Part shown: positions 35,267-44,459 of the stretch, one piece after another
How the letters are laid out: the number at the start of each line of letters is the position of its first letter
How positions within the stretch are numbered: the stretch's first letter is position 1
NCBI GenBank assembly: GCA_017620155.1
Contig: JAFZQY010000112.1
Location: forward strand, 24,861-88,860
Direction: 5' to 3'
DNA: 64,000 bases
Source of the DNA: Lachnospiraceae bacterium
GTDB taxonomy: Bacteria > Bacillota > Clostridia > Lachnospirales > Lachnospiraceae
Program-made: the position numbers and the translations under genes
Notes under the pieces: model-generated
What the model was told of the DNA's origin: nothing
Database searches by the model: none
Seen by the model: the letters and a program-made list of their open reading frames with translations, nothing else

Positions 35267-36241
35267 ATGAGCAGTATTTCTTTTAATCCCCAATCGGGGA
35301 ATTCGGGACGCGTGCAACCGGGCGATGCTTCGCACGCATATCAGAAACAGCAGTCAGAAAAAGTTCAGAACGGACAGTGGAGCAGTGAAGCCGGAAGTGT
35401 TTCATTTTCACAGGACAGGTACGCGCGTGCGGACGCTTACGGCAAGCAGGGTCAGACCGTTCAGACCGGCTCCGCATCCGAGATATATAAAAAGGGCTGG
35501 CAGAGTATCAGACCTTCGATCGTGGACAGTGAAGACTACGGACAGGTCATCGGAGAACCTAAGCTTTCCGAGAAGGCGGCCGATTATTATAAGCAGCTGA
35601 AGAGTAAATACGGCAATCTGGATTTCGTACTGGTCGATAAGGCTAATCTGCAGGCTGCCAAGAAATTCGCTTCCAGCTATGGCAATGCAAACAAGATGGT
35701 AGTCCTGATCGATGAGGAAAAGCTTGAGCGCATGGCTACGGATGAGAACTTCCGTAAGAAATATGAAGCGATCATTGAGCAGGCGGCTTCAGGAGGAAGC
35801 AGGTTAAATGAACTTGCAAAATTAAATCCAAATATAAAAAAGATAGGCGTTCGAACTAACGAGGACGGAACCACTTCCTTCATAGCCGCATGTGCCAAAG
35901 GTAATTCCGATATGGCAGAGAGAGTTGCCAGAAAACGCGAGGAGAAGAAGGAAGCTGCCAAGGCGGCAGAGAAGAAGGCACATAAGAAACATGACGAGGA
36001 AGAGCGCCGCGAGCATATCGAAGAAAGAAGAGAGAAGGCAAAAGAGATCCGCGACGAGCTGCTTAACAGAGGCGTGATCGGTGACGATGATTTCTCAAAA
36101 TACGAGAATGATGATGAATACGAGATCATTACGGCGGATTCCATCGAAGAACTGATCGCGAAACTTGAAGAATACAATGAAAGAACCGGATTCGCGGCTC
36201 CTGCCGTTGAGACCGGCTCATACATGGACTATCAGGCATAA
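35267..36241 (+). CDS. DUF6033-like protein of unknown function
   Basis: The product has 324 residues and no signal peptide or membrane helix. The N-terminal 100 residues are Ser/Gln/Gly-rich and look disordered. A conserved globular part follows (SEIYKKGWQSIRPSIV, KLSEKAADYYKQLKSKYGNLDFVLVD, NKMVVLIDEEKLERMA). Next comes a long charged Lys/Glu/Arg helix at about 215-265 and an acidic tail. It resembles the DUF6033 group found in Lachnospiraceae, recalled without a search. AAGGAGG gives a strong ribosome binding site. Function is unknown. Confidence 0.75.
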   Translation: MSSISFNPQSGNSGRVQPGDASHAYQKQQSEKVQNGQWSSEAGSVSFSQDRYARADAYGKQGQTVQTGSASEIYKKGWQSIRPSIVDSEDYGQVIGEPKLSEKAADYYKQLKSKYGNLDFVLVDKANLQAAKKFASSYGNANKMVVLIDEEKLERMATDENFRKKYEAIIEQAASGGSRLNELAKLNPNIKKIGVRTNEDGTTSFIAACAKGNSDMAERVARKREEKKEAAKAAEKKAHKKHDEEERREHIEERREKAKEIRDELLNRGVIGDDDFSKYENDDEYEIITADSIEELIAKLEEYNERTGFAAPAVETGSYMDYQA

Positions 36242-36282
36242 ACATACATAAATATCTTGCATAAATCATAAGGAATTGATGC

Positions 36283-36320
36283 GGCCGGGGGCAAAAATCT
36301 GTTGTCCCCGGCCTATTTTG
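36283..36320 (+). terminator. Hairpin terminator after the DUF6033-like gene
   Basis: A stem GGCCGGGG / CCCCGGCC closes a 15-base loop and is followed by TATTTTG. The T run is short, so strength is uncertain. The right arm overlaps the next promoter. Confidence 0.75.
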
Positions 36321-36329
36321 TGTTATACT
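36302..36329 (+). promoter_or_regulatory. Promoter giving a very short leader
   Basis: A -35 TTGTCC (36302-36307), 16-base spacer and -10 TATACT (36324-36329). Transcription would start near 36336, only about four bases before the ATG at 36340. Confidence 0.6.
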
Positions 36330-36339
36330 GATTTTTACG

Positions 36340-37962
36340 ATGTTTAAGAAGAAAGATAAAACCCAAGTTAATAATGAAGCCGAGCCGGTGACCGAACCGG
36401 TTGCGGAGGAAGAACCTGCGGCTGAAGAAGAGCCCGTGACCGAGCCTGCAGCAGAGGCAGAAGACGTAATCGAGCAGGAAACCGTAGCTGAAGCGGGAAC
36501 TGAAACGGTAGCGGAGGTTGTGGAGACAGCTGAGACGCAAGGCCCTGAAGAAACACAGGCCGTCACCGAAGCTGAGCCCGTGGCTGACAAGAAGACGGAA
36601 GGTAAATCCGGCAAGAAGTCCGGGAAGAAGTCGCGCAAGGCGAAGAATGCCGTTAAGTATGTGGTAATAGCTGTGATCGCTATCGTGATCGCGGTTGCCG
36701 CAGTCACTTTCATGCGCGCAAGACTTCTTGATACCCAGCTCGATATGGCCAAGGCATATGTGGAAGCAGAGCAGTGGGATGAGGCAGAGGCCGCATACCG
36801 CCAGGCGCTGCGCATTTTCCATAACAGTGCGGACGCTTATCTCGGACTCGCCGAAGTATCGATCGGACGCGGAGAACTCACCGAGGCGATCAATATCCTT
36901 GAAGAAGGAATAAACGAGACTCATTCATCCAATCTGGAGAAATCCAGGGATGTGATCATGGACCAGGTTTTTGCGACGTATGTGCTGGATTCGTATCTGA
37001 TCAATATCCTGCCTAAGGAAACAGCGAAGATCACGATGGAGCACAGAAGCGAGGATATGGGCTTTACCGTGACGTGGTCCAGTCAGGATGAATCGATAGG
37101 AACGGTTGACGAAGACGGCAATATAACCGCGATCAGTGAAGGTACAACCAAGATCGTAGCCAATATCGGTAATGATGCGTGGGGATACAGAGATGTTGCG
37201 GCCACTCTGATCGTCGGCGAGGTAGTCACCTACCTTGAAGAGCAGGGCTGTGACTATGTAAACTCGCCTACAGGCCTGATGGCACCCTGTTTCGTTTATC
37301 AGCAGAGTAATGACGGCTTCCGCATATATGACGGAACCCTGGAGATAGAACAGGGCAATGCCACATATTCACTTTCCAAGTGTACAGTATCCGATCCCGA
37401 TCCGGACGGTAATGTTACATATAATATTGAATACAAGATCAATGTTCCGACCAAATTCGGAATCCTGGCCGATTCCAAGGAAGCAAAGCACGCATGGTAT
37501 TATAACTGGATGGCCGAGGAGATGCTCCTTTGCGATGAATACACCGGACGGATCTTTGCCGTTCAGGATCTCTACGGAGAAGATGGCCTGATCTATGATT
37601 CGACGGTCGAATGGAACGATATGACTTTCCACATCACAGGTACGACCGAAAACGAATGGATCAACGAAGAGGACTGGGCCATCACATACAGCCCCTTAAC
37701 GACGATCACCTGGGCCGAGGCTCCGGCCATCGGTACATATAAGCTTCAGGTAGTGGCTCCCGCAGATTATCAGGGACTCTGCCTTGCGCTCGACAAACAG
37801 GGAATCACCGATTATGAGGATCCCGAAGCGGGAGATACCAGCGATTATGACGCTTCGGAATCTTTTGAAGATAAGTTCTTCTTCATGCCTGAAGAAGACG
37901 GGACAGTCCGCACGCCGGAAGATTACTATGTGATCAGGATCTCCGATTTTGTGAAGAGATAG
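36340..37962 (+). CDS. Acidic-tailed single-pass membrane protein with TPR-like and BIG2-like regions
   Basis: The product has 540 residues. The inner part (about 1-105) is very rich in Glu, Pro, Ala and Val and ends in a basic GKKSGKKSRKAKN stretch. One membrane helix lies at about 106-125. The outer part has a TPR-like pair (MAKAYVEAEQWDEAEAAYRQAL), a BIG2-like immunoglobulin domain (VTWSSQDESIGTVDEDG), and a C-terminal beta-rich region of about 200 residues that I do not recognise. No ribosome binding site precedes the ATG, and a -10 box ends 11 bases upstream, so the mRNA may be leaderless. The function is unknown; surface location is inferred. Confidence 0.8.
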   Translation: MFKKKDKTQVNNEAEPVTEPVAEEEPAAEEEPVTEPAAEAEDVIEQETVAEAGTETVAEVVETAETQGPEETQAVTEAEPVADKKTEGKSGKKSGKKSRKAKNAVKYVVIAVIAIVIAVAAVTFMRARLLDTQLDMAKAYVEAEQWDEAEAAYRQALRIFHNSADAYLGLAEVSIGRGELTEAINILEEGINETHSSNLEKSRDVIMDQVFATYVLDSYLINILPKETAKITMEHRSEDMGFTVTWSSQDESIGTVDEDGNITAISEGTTKIVANIGNDAWGYRDVAATLIVGEVVTYLEEQGCDYVNSPTGLMAPCFVYQQSNDGFRIYDGTLEIEQGNATYSLSKCTVSDPDPDGNVTYNIEYKINVPTKFGILADSKEAKHAWYYNWMAEEMLLCDEYTGRIFAVQDLYGEDGLIYDSTVEWNDMTFHITGTTENEWINEEDWAITYSPLTTITWAEAPAIGTYKLQVVAPADYQGLCLALDKQGITDYEDPEAGDTSDYDASESFEDKFFFMPEEDGTVRTPEDYYVIRISDFVKR

Positions 37963-37996
37963 TTTTTTCGGATAAAACGGACCGCAGGGAGGAATG

Positions 37997-38866
37997 ATGA
38001 AAACCAGAGTAATAACGCGTATCGTATCAGCGCTTCTCGGACTGGCCGTAGCCGCCGGTGTCATTAATGCCGGCACGATCAATATCTATGCGGCAGAGAA
38101 GAGCGACGAGCAGGTAGTAAAAGAAGTATTTGATGCAAAATACTACGCAGGGCATAATCCCGATGTTGTGGTCGCAGTAGGCGACAGCGAGGCAGCTCTT
38201 TTTGATCATTATTTTAATCACGGCCTGGCAGAGGGCAGAAACGCGAGCGCAACCTTTAACGCAAAGGCATACCGTTTAAGAAACGCCGACCTTGATGCGG
38301 CATACGGTGATGACTGGATCAAGTATGTCAGACACTATGTGACATGCGGAAAAGCCGAGGGCAGGGATGCGACTCCTCTTCCCGCAGCAAGCCAGAACGA
38401 TCCGAACGCTCCCAAAGAATACGAGCTTCTCGGATCATATACCACCAAATACAGAACCGGCATTCCCAGAGCCGTCAATGTAGGCATCGCAGCTGCCGGC
38501 ATCAACGGAGTTGTCGTTCAGCCCGGCGCAGAGTTTTCCTATACCAACACGATCCCTGCTCGTACCGTTGAGAACGGCTATCAGGAAGCAACCATTTTCG
38601 TTAATAAGGAAAAGGTTCAGGGATTAGGCGGCGGAATATGCCAGGTTTCATCCACTCTTTATGCATGCATGAAGACAGTGGGCCTTCCCGCTACCGAAAG
38701 ACATCCTCATTCACTTCCCGTGGACTACCTCCCCGAAGGATGGGATGCTACGATATCCGGACAGAGCGTGGACCTTAAGTTTGTCAACATTTACAGCACT
38801 CCGCTCATGATCGCATGCCAGGCGGACAACGGAAGACTTACCGTAAGTCTTTATCTGCAGAAGTGA
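37997..38866 (+). CDS. VanW-family exported protein
   Basis: The product has about 289 residues and a signal peptide (hydrophobic about 5-25). Two 45-residue repeats follow, each built on FxAKxY...NxD...YG/VG...LxxYVxHYxxxGxAEGR (VFDAKYYAGHNPDV and TFNAKAYRLRNADL units). The C-terminal half is a VanW domain with RTGIPRAVNVGIAA, PGAEFSYTNTI and GGGICQVSSTLY. VanW proteins came to notice in vancomycin-resistance clusters, but their biochemistry is unknown and most genomic copies are unrelated to resistance. AGGGAGG at 37986-37992 favours ATG 37997 over 37994. Confidence 0.88.
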   Translation: MKTRVITRIVSALLGLAVAAGVINAGTINIYAAEKSDEQVVKEVFDAKYYAGHNPDVVVAVGDSEAALFDHYFNHGLAEGRNASATFNAKAYRLRNADLDAAYGDDWIKYVRHYVTCGKAEGRDATPLPAASQNDPNAPKEYELLGSYTTKYRTGIPRAVNVGIAAAGINGVVVQPGAEFSYTNTIPARTVENGYQEATIFVNKEKVQGLGGGICQVSSTLYACMKTVGLPATERHPHSLPVDYLPEGWDATISGQSVDLKFVNIYSTPLMIACQADNGRLTVSLYLQK

Positions 38867-38904
38867 TCGGGTTTTCCCGGATTTCACTATATTAGAAATA
38901 ATGC

Positions 38905-38933
38905 TTGCATTTTTGCGTACAACTTGATATTAT
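38905..38933 (+). promoter_or_regulatory. Sigma-A promoter of the tRNA-Glu gene
   Basis: A -35 TTGCAT (38905-38910), 17-base spacer and -10 TATTAT (38928-38933), ending 43 bases before the mature tRNA. Confidence 0.8.
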
Positions 38934-38976
38934 AGTTAAGCGTTCGTCATCCGTACGGATGCAGGCACGTTTCTGT

Positions 38977-39048
38977 GGCTCGTTGGTCAAGCGGTTAAGA
39001 CGCCGCCCTCTCACGGCGGAAACAGCGGTTCGATTCCGCTACGGGCTA
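38977..39048 (+). tRNA. tRNA-Glu (anticodon CUC)
   Basis: A full cloverleaf can be drawn. The D arm has GTC/GAC. The anticodon stem CCGCC/GGCGG holds loop CTCTCAC with anticodon CTC at 39010-39012, and the T arm is AGCGG-TTCGATT-CCGCT. The acceptor GGCTCGT pairs with ACGGGCT, with G-U pairs at 1-72 and 4-69. The CCA end is not encoded. It reads GAG codons. Confidence 0.95.
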
Positions 39049-39065
39049 CTATATCGAAAGTTTTT

Positions 39066-39096
39066 AAGTGGGCTTTAACGAGCCCACTTAGTTTTT
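39066..39096 (+). terminator. Rho-independent terminator after tRNA-Glu
   Basis: A perfect stem AAGTGGGCT / AGCCCACTT with a six-base loop is followed by AG and five T residues. It also separates the tRNA from the rimP operon. Confidence 0.93.
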
Positions 39097-39114
39097 GCCA
39101 AAAAAGGAAAACCA

Positions 39115-39585
39115 ATGTCAAAACACGCTGATTATGAATTAAAAACAGAAGAGTTGCTTGGCCCGATTGTCGCGGAATGCGGGGTAGAGATCTATGATGT
39201 CGAGTATGTGAAGGAGGGAGCGGACTATTACCTCAGGGCATACATCGATAAAGAAGGCGGAGTAAACATAGACGATTGCGAGAATGTAAGCCGGAGGCTG
39301 TCCGATGCACTCGATGCGGCGGATTTCATACCGGATGCATATATATTGGAAGTATCCAGTCCGGGCCTGGGGCGCAAGCTCACCAAGGACAGACATTTGG
39401 ACAGGAGCATGGGCGATGAAGTGGACATCCGCTTTTACAAGCCGCCCGACGGGTATAAGACCAAGGAACTGTCCGGAACGCTGGACGGCTATGATGCGGA
39501 GAAGATCTATGTGATCATAGACGGAGAGCGTACGGGTTTTGACAGAAAAGCGATAGCACAGATCAGACTGGCATTTGATTTTTGA
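39115..39585 (+). CDS. rimP: Ribosome maturation factor RimP
   Basis: This 30S assembly factor of 156 residues binds early with uS12 and uS5. Typical segments are ELLGPIVAECGVEIYDVEYVKEG, DDCENVSRRLSDALD and LEVSSPGLGRKL. It is the first gene of the rimP-nusA-infB cluster. The start has AAAAAAGGAAAA upstream, and a terminator lies just before it, so promoter activity must come from very near or from read-through. Confidence 0.95.
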   Translation: MSKHADYELKTEELLGPIVAECGVEIYDVEYVKEGADYYLRAYIDKEGGVNIDDCENVSRRLSDALDAADFIPDAYILEVSSPGLGRKLTKDRHLDRSMGDEVDIRFYKPPDGYKTKELSGTLDGYDAEKIYVIIDGERTGFDRKAIAQIRLAFDF

Positions 39586-39616
39586 TGAGAATACTCAAAT
39601 CTAAGGAGGAAAAATA

Positions 39617-40807
39617 ATGAGTACTGATAACACCGCAGCCGAGCTTAAACTTGCTTTGGACATGTTGGAAAAGGAGAAGGAGATAAGCCGCGACGTGCTT
39701 TTCGATGCGATCGAGGGATCACTTCTCAAGGCATGTGCAAACCATTTCGGGAAATCCGACAATTTCAAGGTGGATATTGACAGAGAGACCTGTGAATACC
39801 ATGTCTACGTTGAGAAAACGGTCGTTATGGAACCGGAAGATCCGGCTGTTCAGATAAGCAAAGCCGAAGCCAAAGAGATCCAGCCCGGCGTTAAAGTCGG
39901 AGATGTAGTGAGGATCGAGGTTCAGTCCAAGGAGTTCGGACGTATCGCGGCTCAGAACGCCAAGAGCTACATACTTCAGATGATCCGTGAGAAGGAAAGA
40001 GACGCGATCTACAGTCAGTATTCAGGCAAGCAGAGAAGCATCGTATCCGGTACGGTTCAGAGACGTGTCGGTGAGAACCTTACCATCAACTTAGGTAAGA
40101 CCGATGCCATCCTTAATGAGAATGAACAGGTTAAGAGCGAGAACTTACGCCCCAACGACAGAGTCAAGGTATATGTTCTCGAAGTTAAGAAGACCGAGAA
40201 AGGATCTTCAAGGATCCTTGTAAGCCGTACACACAAAGATCTCGTTAAGTGCCTTTTCGAATCAGAGGTAGCAGAGATCCAGGACGGTACCGTAGAGATC
40301 AAGGCAATCGTGCGCGAGCCCGGAAGCCGCAGCAAGATCGCCGTTTGGAGCAACAATCCCGATGTGGATGCGGTAGGTGCGTGCGTCGGCGTGAACAGCT
40401 CCAGAGTAAATTCCGTAGTAGATGAGCTCAGAGGAGAGAAAGTAGACATCGTTAACTGGGATGAGAACCCCGGACGCATGATCGAGAACGCATTAAGCCC
40501 CGCAAGGATCGTTGCGGTATTCGCAGATCCCGATACCAAGATTGCCAAGGTCGTTGTTCCCGACGATCAGTTAAGCCTTGCGATCGGTCTTAAGGGTCAG
40601 AACGCTCGCCTTGCAGCCAAGCTTACCAACTACAAGATCGATATCAAATCCGAGACACAGGCTAAGGATGCTCCCGGCTTCAGATATGAGGATTACATGT
40701 TTGATGATGACGAGGAGTATGATGACGAGTACGAGTACGACGAAGAATACAGCGACGAAGAGGTTGCTGAAGAAGCCGGTACTGAGGATGACGGCAGCGA
40801 GGAATGA
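39617..40807 (+). CDS. nusA: Transcription elongation/termination factor NusA
   Basis: This RNA-polymerase-binding factor of 396 residues has an N-terminal domain (about 1-130), an S1 domain (about 135-200, RSIVSGTVQRRVGENLTINLG), and two KH domains (PGSRSKIAVWS and VVVPDDQLSLAIGLKGQNARLA). The tail of about 40 residues is almost wholly acidic (Asp, Glu, Tyr). Length is usual for Clostridia, which lack the E. coli C-terminal repeats. AAGGAGG precedes the ATG. The stop overlaps ylxR. Confidence 0.97.
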   Translation: MSTDNTAAELKLALDMLEKEKEISRDVLFDAIEGSLLKACANHFGKSDNFKVDIDRETCEYHVYVEKTVVMEPEDPAVQISKAEAKEIQPGVKVGDVVRIEVQSKEFGRIAAQNAKSYILQMIREKERDAIYSQYSGKQRSIVSGTVQRRVGENLTINLGKTDAILNENEQVKSENLRPNDRVKVYVLEVKKTEKGSSRILVSRTHKDLVKCLFESEVAEIQDGTVEIKAIVREPGSRSKIAVWSNNPDVDAVGACVGVNSSRVNSVVDELRGEKVDIVNWDENPGRMIENALSPARIVAVFADPDTKIAKVVVPDDQLSLAIGLKGQNARLAAKLTNYKIDIKSETQAKDAPGFRYEDYMFDDDEEYDDEYEYDEEYSDEEVAEEAGTEDDGSEE

Positions 40808-41067
40808 TGAGAGAGCCTGAAAGACAGTGCACAGCCTGCAGAATAAGACGCCCAAAGCGTGAACTTATCAGGCTGGTGCGCGATCCCGAAGGAGAAGTGA
40901 TCATAGATATCAGACAGCGTGCGGACGGCAGGGGCACATACATATGCCGGAGCGAAGAGTGCATAGAGCTTGCCCGCAAAAGAAGAGGGATCGACAGGTC
41001 CTTGATATGCCGCACGACTGATGATCTGTATGACAGATTGAAAGGAATAATATATGAGCAGACCTGA
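40804..41067 (+). CDS. rnpM: YlxR/RnpM RNA-binding protein
   Basis: This small basic protein of 87 residues is in the DUF448 family. RQCTACRIRRPKRELIRLVR and DGRGTYICRSEECIELARK are the conserved parts. The Bacillus homologue modulates RNase P. It sits between nusA and the L7Ae-like gene as in most Firmicutes and overlaps both. Confidence 0.95.
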   Translation: MMREPERQCTACRIRRPKRELIRLVRDPEGEVIIDIRQRADGRGTYICRSEECIELARKRRGIDRSLICRTTDDLYDRLKGIIYEQT

Positions 41068-41386
41068 CAGGGTACTGTCACTTCTCGGCCTTGCGATGAA
41101 AGCCGGGAAAGTGGTGTCAGGCGAAACTTCCACGGAAAGCGCGGTAAAAAGTCTGCAGGCATACCTGGTCGTTGTAGCCGAAGATGCATCCGAAAATACT
41201 CGCAAGCATTTTACGGATATGTGTAATTACAGAGATATACCCATCGTAACCTACTCCACCAGAGAGGAACTGGGTAGGGCCATAGGAAAGGACTACAGAT
41301 CCAATCTGGCAGTTACAGATGAAGGTTTATCGGGCTCCATAATCAAAGCGATGGAGACACTGAACAAGGAGGAGGATAAGATATGA
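41054..41386 (+). CDS. L7Ae-family ribosomal protein (YlxQ-like)
   Basis: This protein of 110 residues has the L7Ae/L30e fold, known as YlxQ or RplGA. The RNA-contact region [15 protein letters not shown] and the [14 protein letters not shown] strand-helix are characteristic. It probably binds kink-turn RNA; its exact role is not settled. It overlaps ylxR by 14 bases and infB by four. Confidence 0.92.
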   Translation: MSRPDRVLSLLGLAMKAGKVVSGETSTESAVKSLQAYLVVVAEDASENTRKHFTDMCNYRDIPIVTYSTREELGRAIGKDYRSNLAVTDEGLSGSIIKAMETLNKEEDKI

Positions 41387-44109
41387 GAGTACATGAGTTG
41401 GCCAAGCAGCTTGAAATAGAGAGTAAAGCCCTCATTGGATGGCTGAATGAAAATGGTGTGGAAGGTAAGACCGCATCAAGTTCCATAGATGAAGAGACGG
41501 CAAAGAAGGCTACGGCAGCCTTGGGATCTGCGCCTGCAGCGGCAGATAAGCCCGCAAAAGCAGAAAAGAGTGAAGAGAAAAAGGCAAAGCCTGCCGAGAA
41601 GAAAGCCGAGGAACCTGCCAAGGCTCCCGCAGTGCCCGCAGAAGCGGCAGAAAAGAAGCCCGAGGGTTCGCAGGAAGCTTCGCTTCACGCGGAAAAGAGA
41701 CCCGCACCTAAAGACGGTGAGGCTCCCAAGAAGAAAAAGAGCAAGATAATCATAGTAAGCAATGCAAATAATTCCCGTATGGGAGGACCCGGCGGAAGAC
41801 CCGGTCCCGGAAACAGAGCCGGCGGTGCGCGTCCTCAGGGCAGAGATGACGGACATCATACGCTGATCAGATCCAGCGTGCGTCCCAGTCAGGTCAATGA
41901 CGAGCCCTATGAGGTTAGGCAGCGTCAGATGCAGGAACGTAAGGAAGCTGAAAGAAGAGCTTCCAAAGCAAGTGCAGGGGAGGTGACATCACCCAGTGAA
42001 ACAACGGTCCACAAAAAGCCCGAAAGGCCAACAAGCACAGTCATTACTGCGACTCTTAAAGAAGGTACAAAACCTGAAGCTCCTCGCCCTCGTGCTGATA
42101 GGAGCGATAGGAGTGGCGACAGAAGTGGCAAACCAAATGCAGGGACGGACAATAGATTTAAGCCGGGTGCAGCTCCCGGAGCAGGCCCTGCAGCTGCAGG
42201 ATCAGGTAAAGACGGCGGCCGCAAAGGCAAAGGTGCCGGAAAGGATCAGCGGTCTAAAAAGGACCATATCTACGAAGATGACGACTTCGGAAAGAACGGA
42301 AAAGGCAACAAGCAATTCGTAAAGCCCGAGAAGAAGGAAGAGGCCCAGGAAGAGCAGATCAAGGTCATAACTCTTCCCGAGACCATGACCTTAAAGGAAC
42401 TCGCCGACAAGATGAAGATGCAGCCCAGCGTCATCATCAAGAAGCTTTTCCTTCAGGGCCAGGTACTTACCGTAAACAGCGAGATCAGCTATGAAGAAGC
42501 TGAGAATATAGCGATAGAATTCGATATCATCTGCGAGAAGGAAGTCAAGGTCGATGTTATCGAGGAACTTCTTAAGGAAGAAGAGGACGCAGCAGAGGAT
42601 TGCGTAGCAAGACCTCCGGTAATCTGCGTAATGGGTCATGTCGATCATGGTAAGACTTCACTGCTCGATGCGATCCGTAAGACCAATGTAACAGACAAAG
42701 AAGCAGGCGGAATCACCCAGGCCATCGGTGCATACACCGTAAACATAGGCGGCAGGAGCATCACTTTCCTCGATACTCCCGGTCATGAAGCGTTCACCGC
42801 AATGCGTATGCGCGGTGCCAATTCCACCGATATCGCAGTACTCGTTGTCGCAGCAGATGACGGTGTAATGCCTCAGACCATAGAGGCCATTAACCATGCA
42901 AAAGCAGCCGGTATCGAGATCATAGTTGCGATCAACAAGATTGATAAACCCAACGCCAATATCGACAGGGTTAAACAGGAACTTACAGAGTATGAGCTGA
43001 TCCCTGCAGACTGGGGCGGATCTACCGAGTTCGTCAATGTATCCGCCAAGTCCGGAGAAGGTATAGAAGATCTCTTGGAGACCATCCTGCTCACAGCAGA
43101 CATACTTGAACTCAAGGCCAATCCCAACAGAAAGGCCAGAGGTCTTGTTATCGAGGCGGAGCTTGATAAGGGACGCGGACCTGTTGCCACCGTACTTGTT
43201 CAGAAAGGTACGCTTCATGTCGGAGACTTCATCTCCGCAGGAGCATGCCACGGAAAAGTGCGTGCGATGGTTGATGACAAGGGGCGCAGATTAAAAGCTG
43301 CAGGACCTTCCACTCCCGTTGAGATCCTTGGTCTTTCCGATGTACCTTCGGCAGGCGAAGTATTCATCGCACATGAAAACGATAAGACGGCAAGGAACTT
43401 TGCCGAGACATATCAGGCACAGCATAAGGAAGAGATGCTGGCTGAGACCAAGAGCCGCATGAGTCTTGATGATCTGTTCAACAAGATCCAGGAAGGCAAC
43501 CTTAAGGAACTCAATGTCATCATCAAGGCCGATGTTCAGGGTTCCGTAGAGGCACTGAAGACATCCCTGATGAAGCTTTCCAACGACGAAGTAGTAGTAA
43601 AGTGCATTCACGGCGGCGTAGGTGCCATCAACGAATCGGATGTCATCCTTGCGAGTGCATCAGATGCGATCATAATCGGTTTCAATGTACGTGCGGACGC
43701 TCAGACCAAGGATACCGCGGACAGAGAAGGCGTGGATATCAGACTCTACAAGGTCATCTATCAGGCTATCGAGGACATCGAGGCAGCCATGAAGGGCCTG
43801 CTTGCTCCCGTATACGAGGAAAAGGTCATCGGTCACGCCGAGATCCGTCAGATATTCAAGGCTTCCGCTCTCGGAAATATCGCCGGTTCCTATGTGCTTG
43901 ACGGTGAGATCACCAGAGGCTGTATGGTCCGCATAACCAGAGAAGGAGAGCAGATCTTCGAGGGTAACCTCGCATCACTCAAGAGATTCAAGGATGATGT
44001 AAAAGAGGTTAAGTCCGGATTCGAGTGCGGTCTCGTATTTGAGGACTTCGATGCCATCGCCGAGTTCGATCAGGTTGAGGCATACATTATGGTTGAGGTA
44101 CCCAGGTAA
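41383..44109 (+). CDS. infB: Translation initiation factor IF-2
   Basis: This GTPase of 908 residues brings initiator tRNA to the 30S subunit. An N-terminal IF2_N domain ([21 protein letters not shown]) is followed by about 280 residues of Ala/Lys/Pro/Glu/Gly/Arg-rich linker. A second IF2_N ([15 protein letters not shown]) and the G domain come next, with GHVDHGKT at 418-425, DTPGHEAFT and NKID, and then domains II to IV. The long linker explains the size. AAGGAGGAGG precedes the ATG. Confidence 0.97.
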   Translation: MRVHELAKQLEIESKALIGWLNENGVEGKTASSSIDEETAKKATAALGSAPAAADKPAKAEKSEEKKAKPAEKKAEEPAKAPAVPAEAAEKKPEGSQEASLHAEKRPAPKDGEAPKKKKSKIIIVSNANNSRMGGPGGRPGPGNRAGGARPQGRDDGHHTLIRSSVRPSQVNDEPYEVRQRQMQERKEAERRASKASAGEVTSPSETTVHKKPERPTSTVITATLKEGTKPEAPRPRADRSDRSGDRSGKPNAGTDNRFKPGAAPGAGPAAAGSGKDGGRKGKGAGKDQRSKKDHIYEDDDFGKNGKGNKQFVKPEKKEEAQEEQIKVITLPETMTLKELADKMKMQPSVIIKKLFLQGQVLTVNSEISYEEAENIAIEFDIICEKEVKVDVIEELLKEEEDAAEDCVARPPVICVMGHVDHGKTSLLDAIRKTNVTDKEAGGITQAIGAYTVNIGGRSITFLDTPGHEAFTAMRMRGANSTDIAVLVVAADDGVMPQTIEAINHAKAAGIEIIVAINKIDKPNANIDRVKQELTEYELIPADWGGSTEFVNVSAKSGEGIEDLLETILLTADILELKANPNRKARGLVIEAELDKGRGPVATVLVQKGTLHVGDFISAGACHGKVRAMVDDKGRRLKAAGPSTPVEILGLSDVPSAGEVFIAHENDKTARNFAETYQAQHKEEMLAETKSRMSLDDLFNKIQEGNLKELNVIIKADVQGSVEALKTSLMKLSNDEVVVKCIHGGVGAINESDVILASASDAIIIGFNVRADAQTKDTADREGVDIRLYKVIYQAIEDIEAAMKGLLAPVYEEKVIGHAEIRQIFKASALGNIAGSYVLDGEITRGCMVRITREGEQIFEGNLASLKRFKDDVKEVKSGFECGLVFEDFDAIAEFDQVEAYIMVEVPR

Positions 44110-44459
44110 TGCGTAAGAACAGTATCAAAAATACACGTATCAACTCTGAAGTACTTAAAGAACTAGCGGATATCATCAGATCAGAGATCAAGGATCCGAG
44201 GATCGCACAGTTTACATCGGTTACGGCCGTGGAAGTGGCCCCCGACTTAAAGACCATGAAAGCATGGATCAGCGTTCTGGGTGACGAGAAGGCTCTGGAT
44301 GATACCATCAAAGGTCTTAAGAGTGCGGAAGGTTTCGTAAGGCATGAACTTGCCAGACGCATAAACCTGCGCAATACTCCGGAGATAACATTTATAGCAG
44401 ACGATTCCATAGCATACGGGATCGAGATGACTCATAGGATTGATGAACTTAACAAATAA
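44109..44459 (+). CDS. rbfA: Ribosome-binding factor A
   Basis: This KH-fold protein of 116 residues helps mature the 16S rRNA 5' end. LADIIRSEIKDPRI, APDLKTMKAWISVLG and LRNTPEITFIADDSI match the family. It starts on the last base of the infB stop (TAATG) and overlaps the next gene. Confidence 0.95.
   Translation: MRKNSIKNTRINSEVLKELADIIRSEIKDPRIAQFTSVTAVEVAPDLKTMKAWISVLGDEKALDDTIKGLKSAEGFVRHELARRINLRNTPEITFIADDSIAYGIEMTHRIDELNK

Noticed and set aside
38867-38890. CGGGTTTTCCCG after the VanW gene as terminator
   Set aside because: The four-base stem is too short and no T run follows.
38977-39048. tRNA-Glu as a phage or island attachment site
   Set aside because: No integrase gene or repeated tRNA 3' end was seen. 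The next genes are core translation genes.
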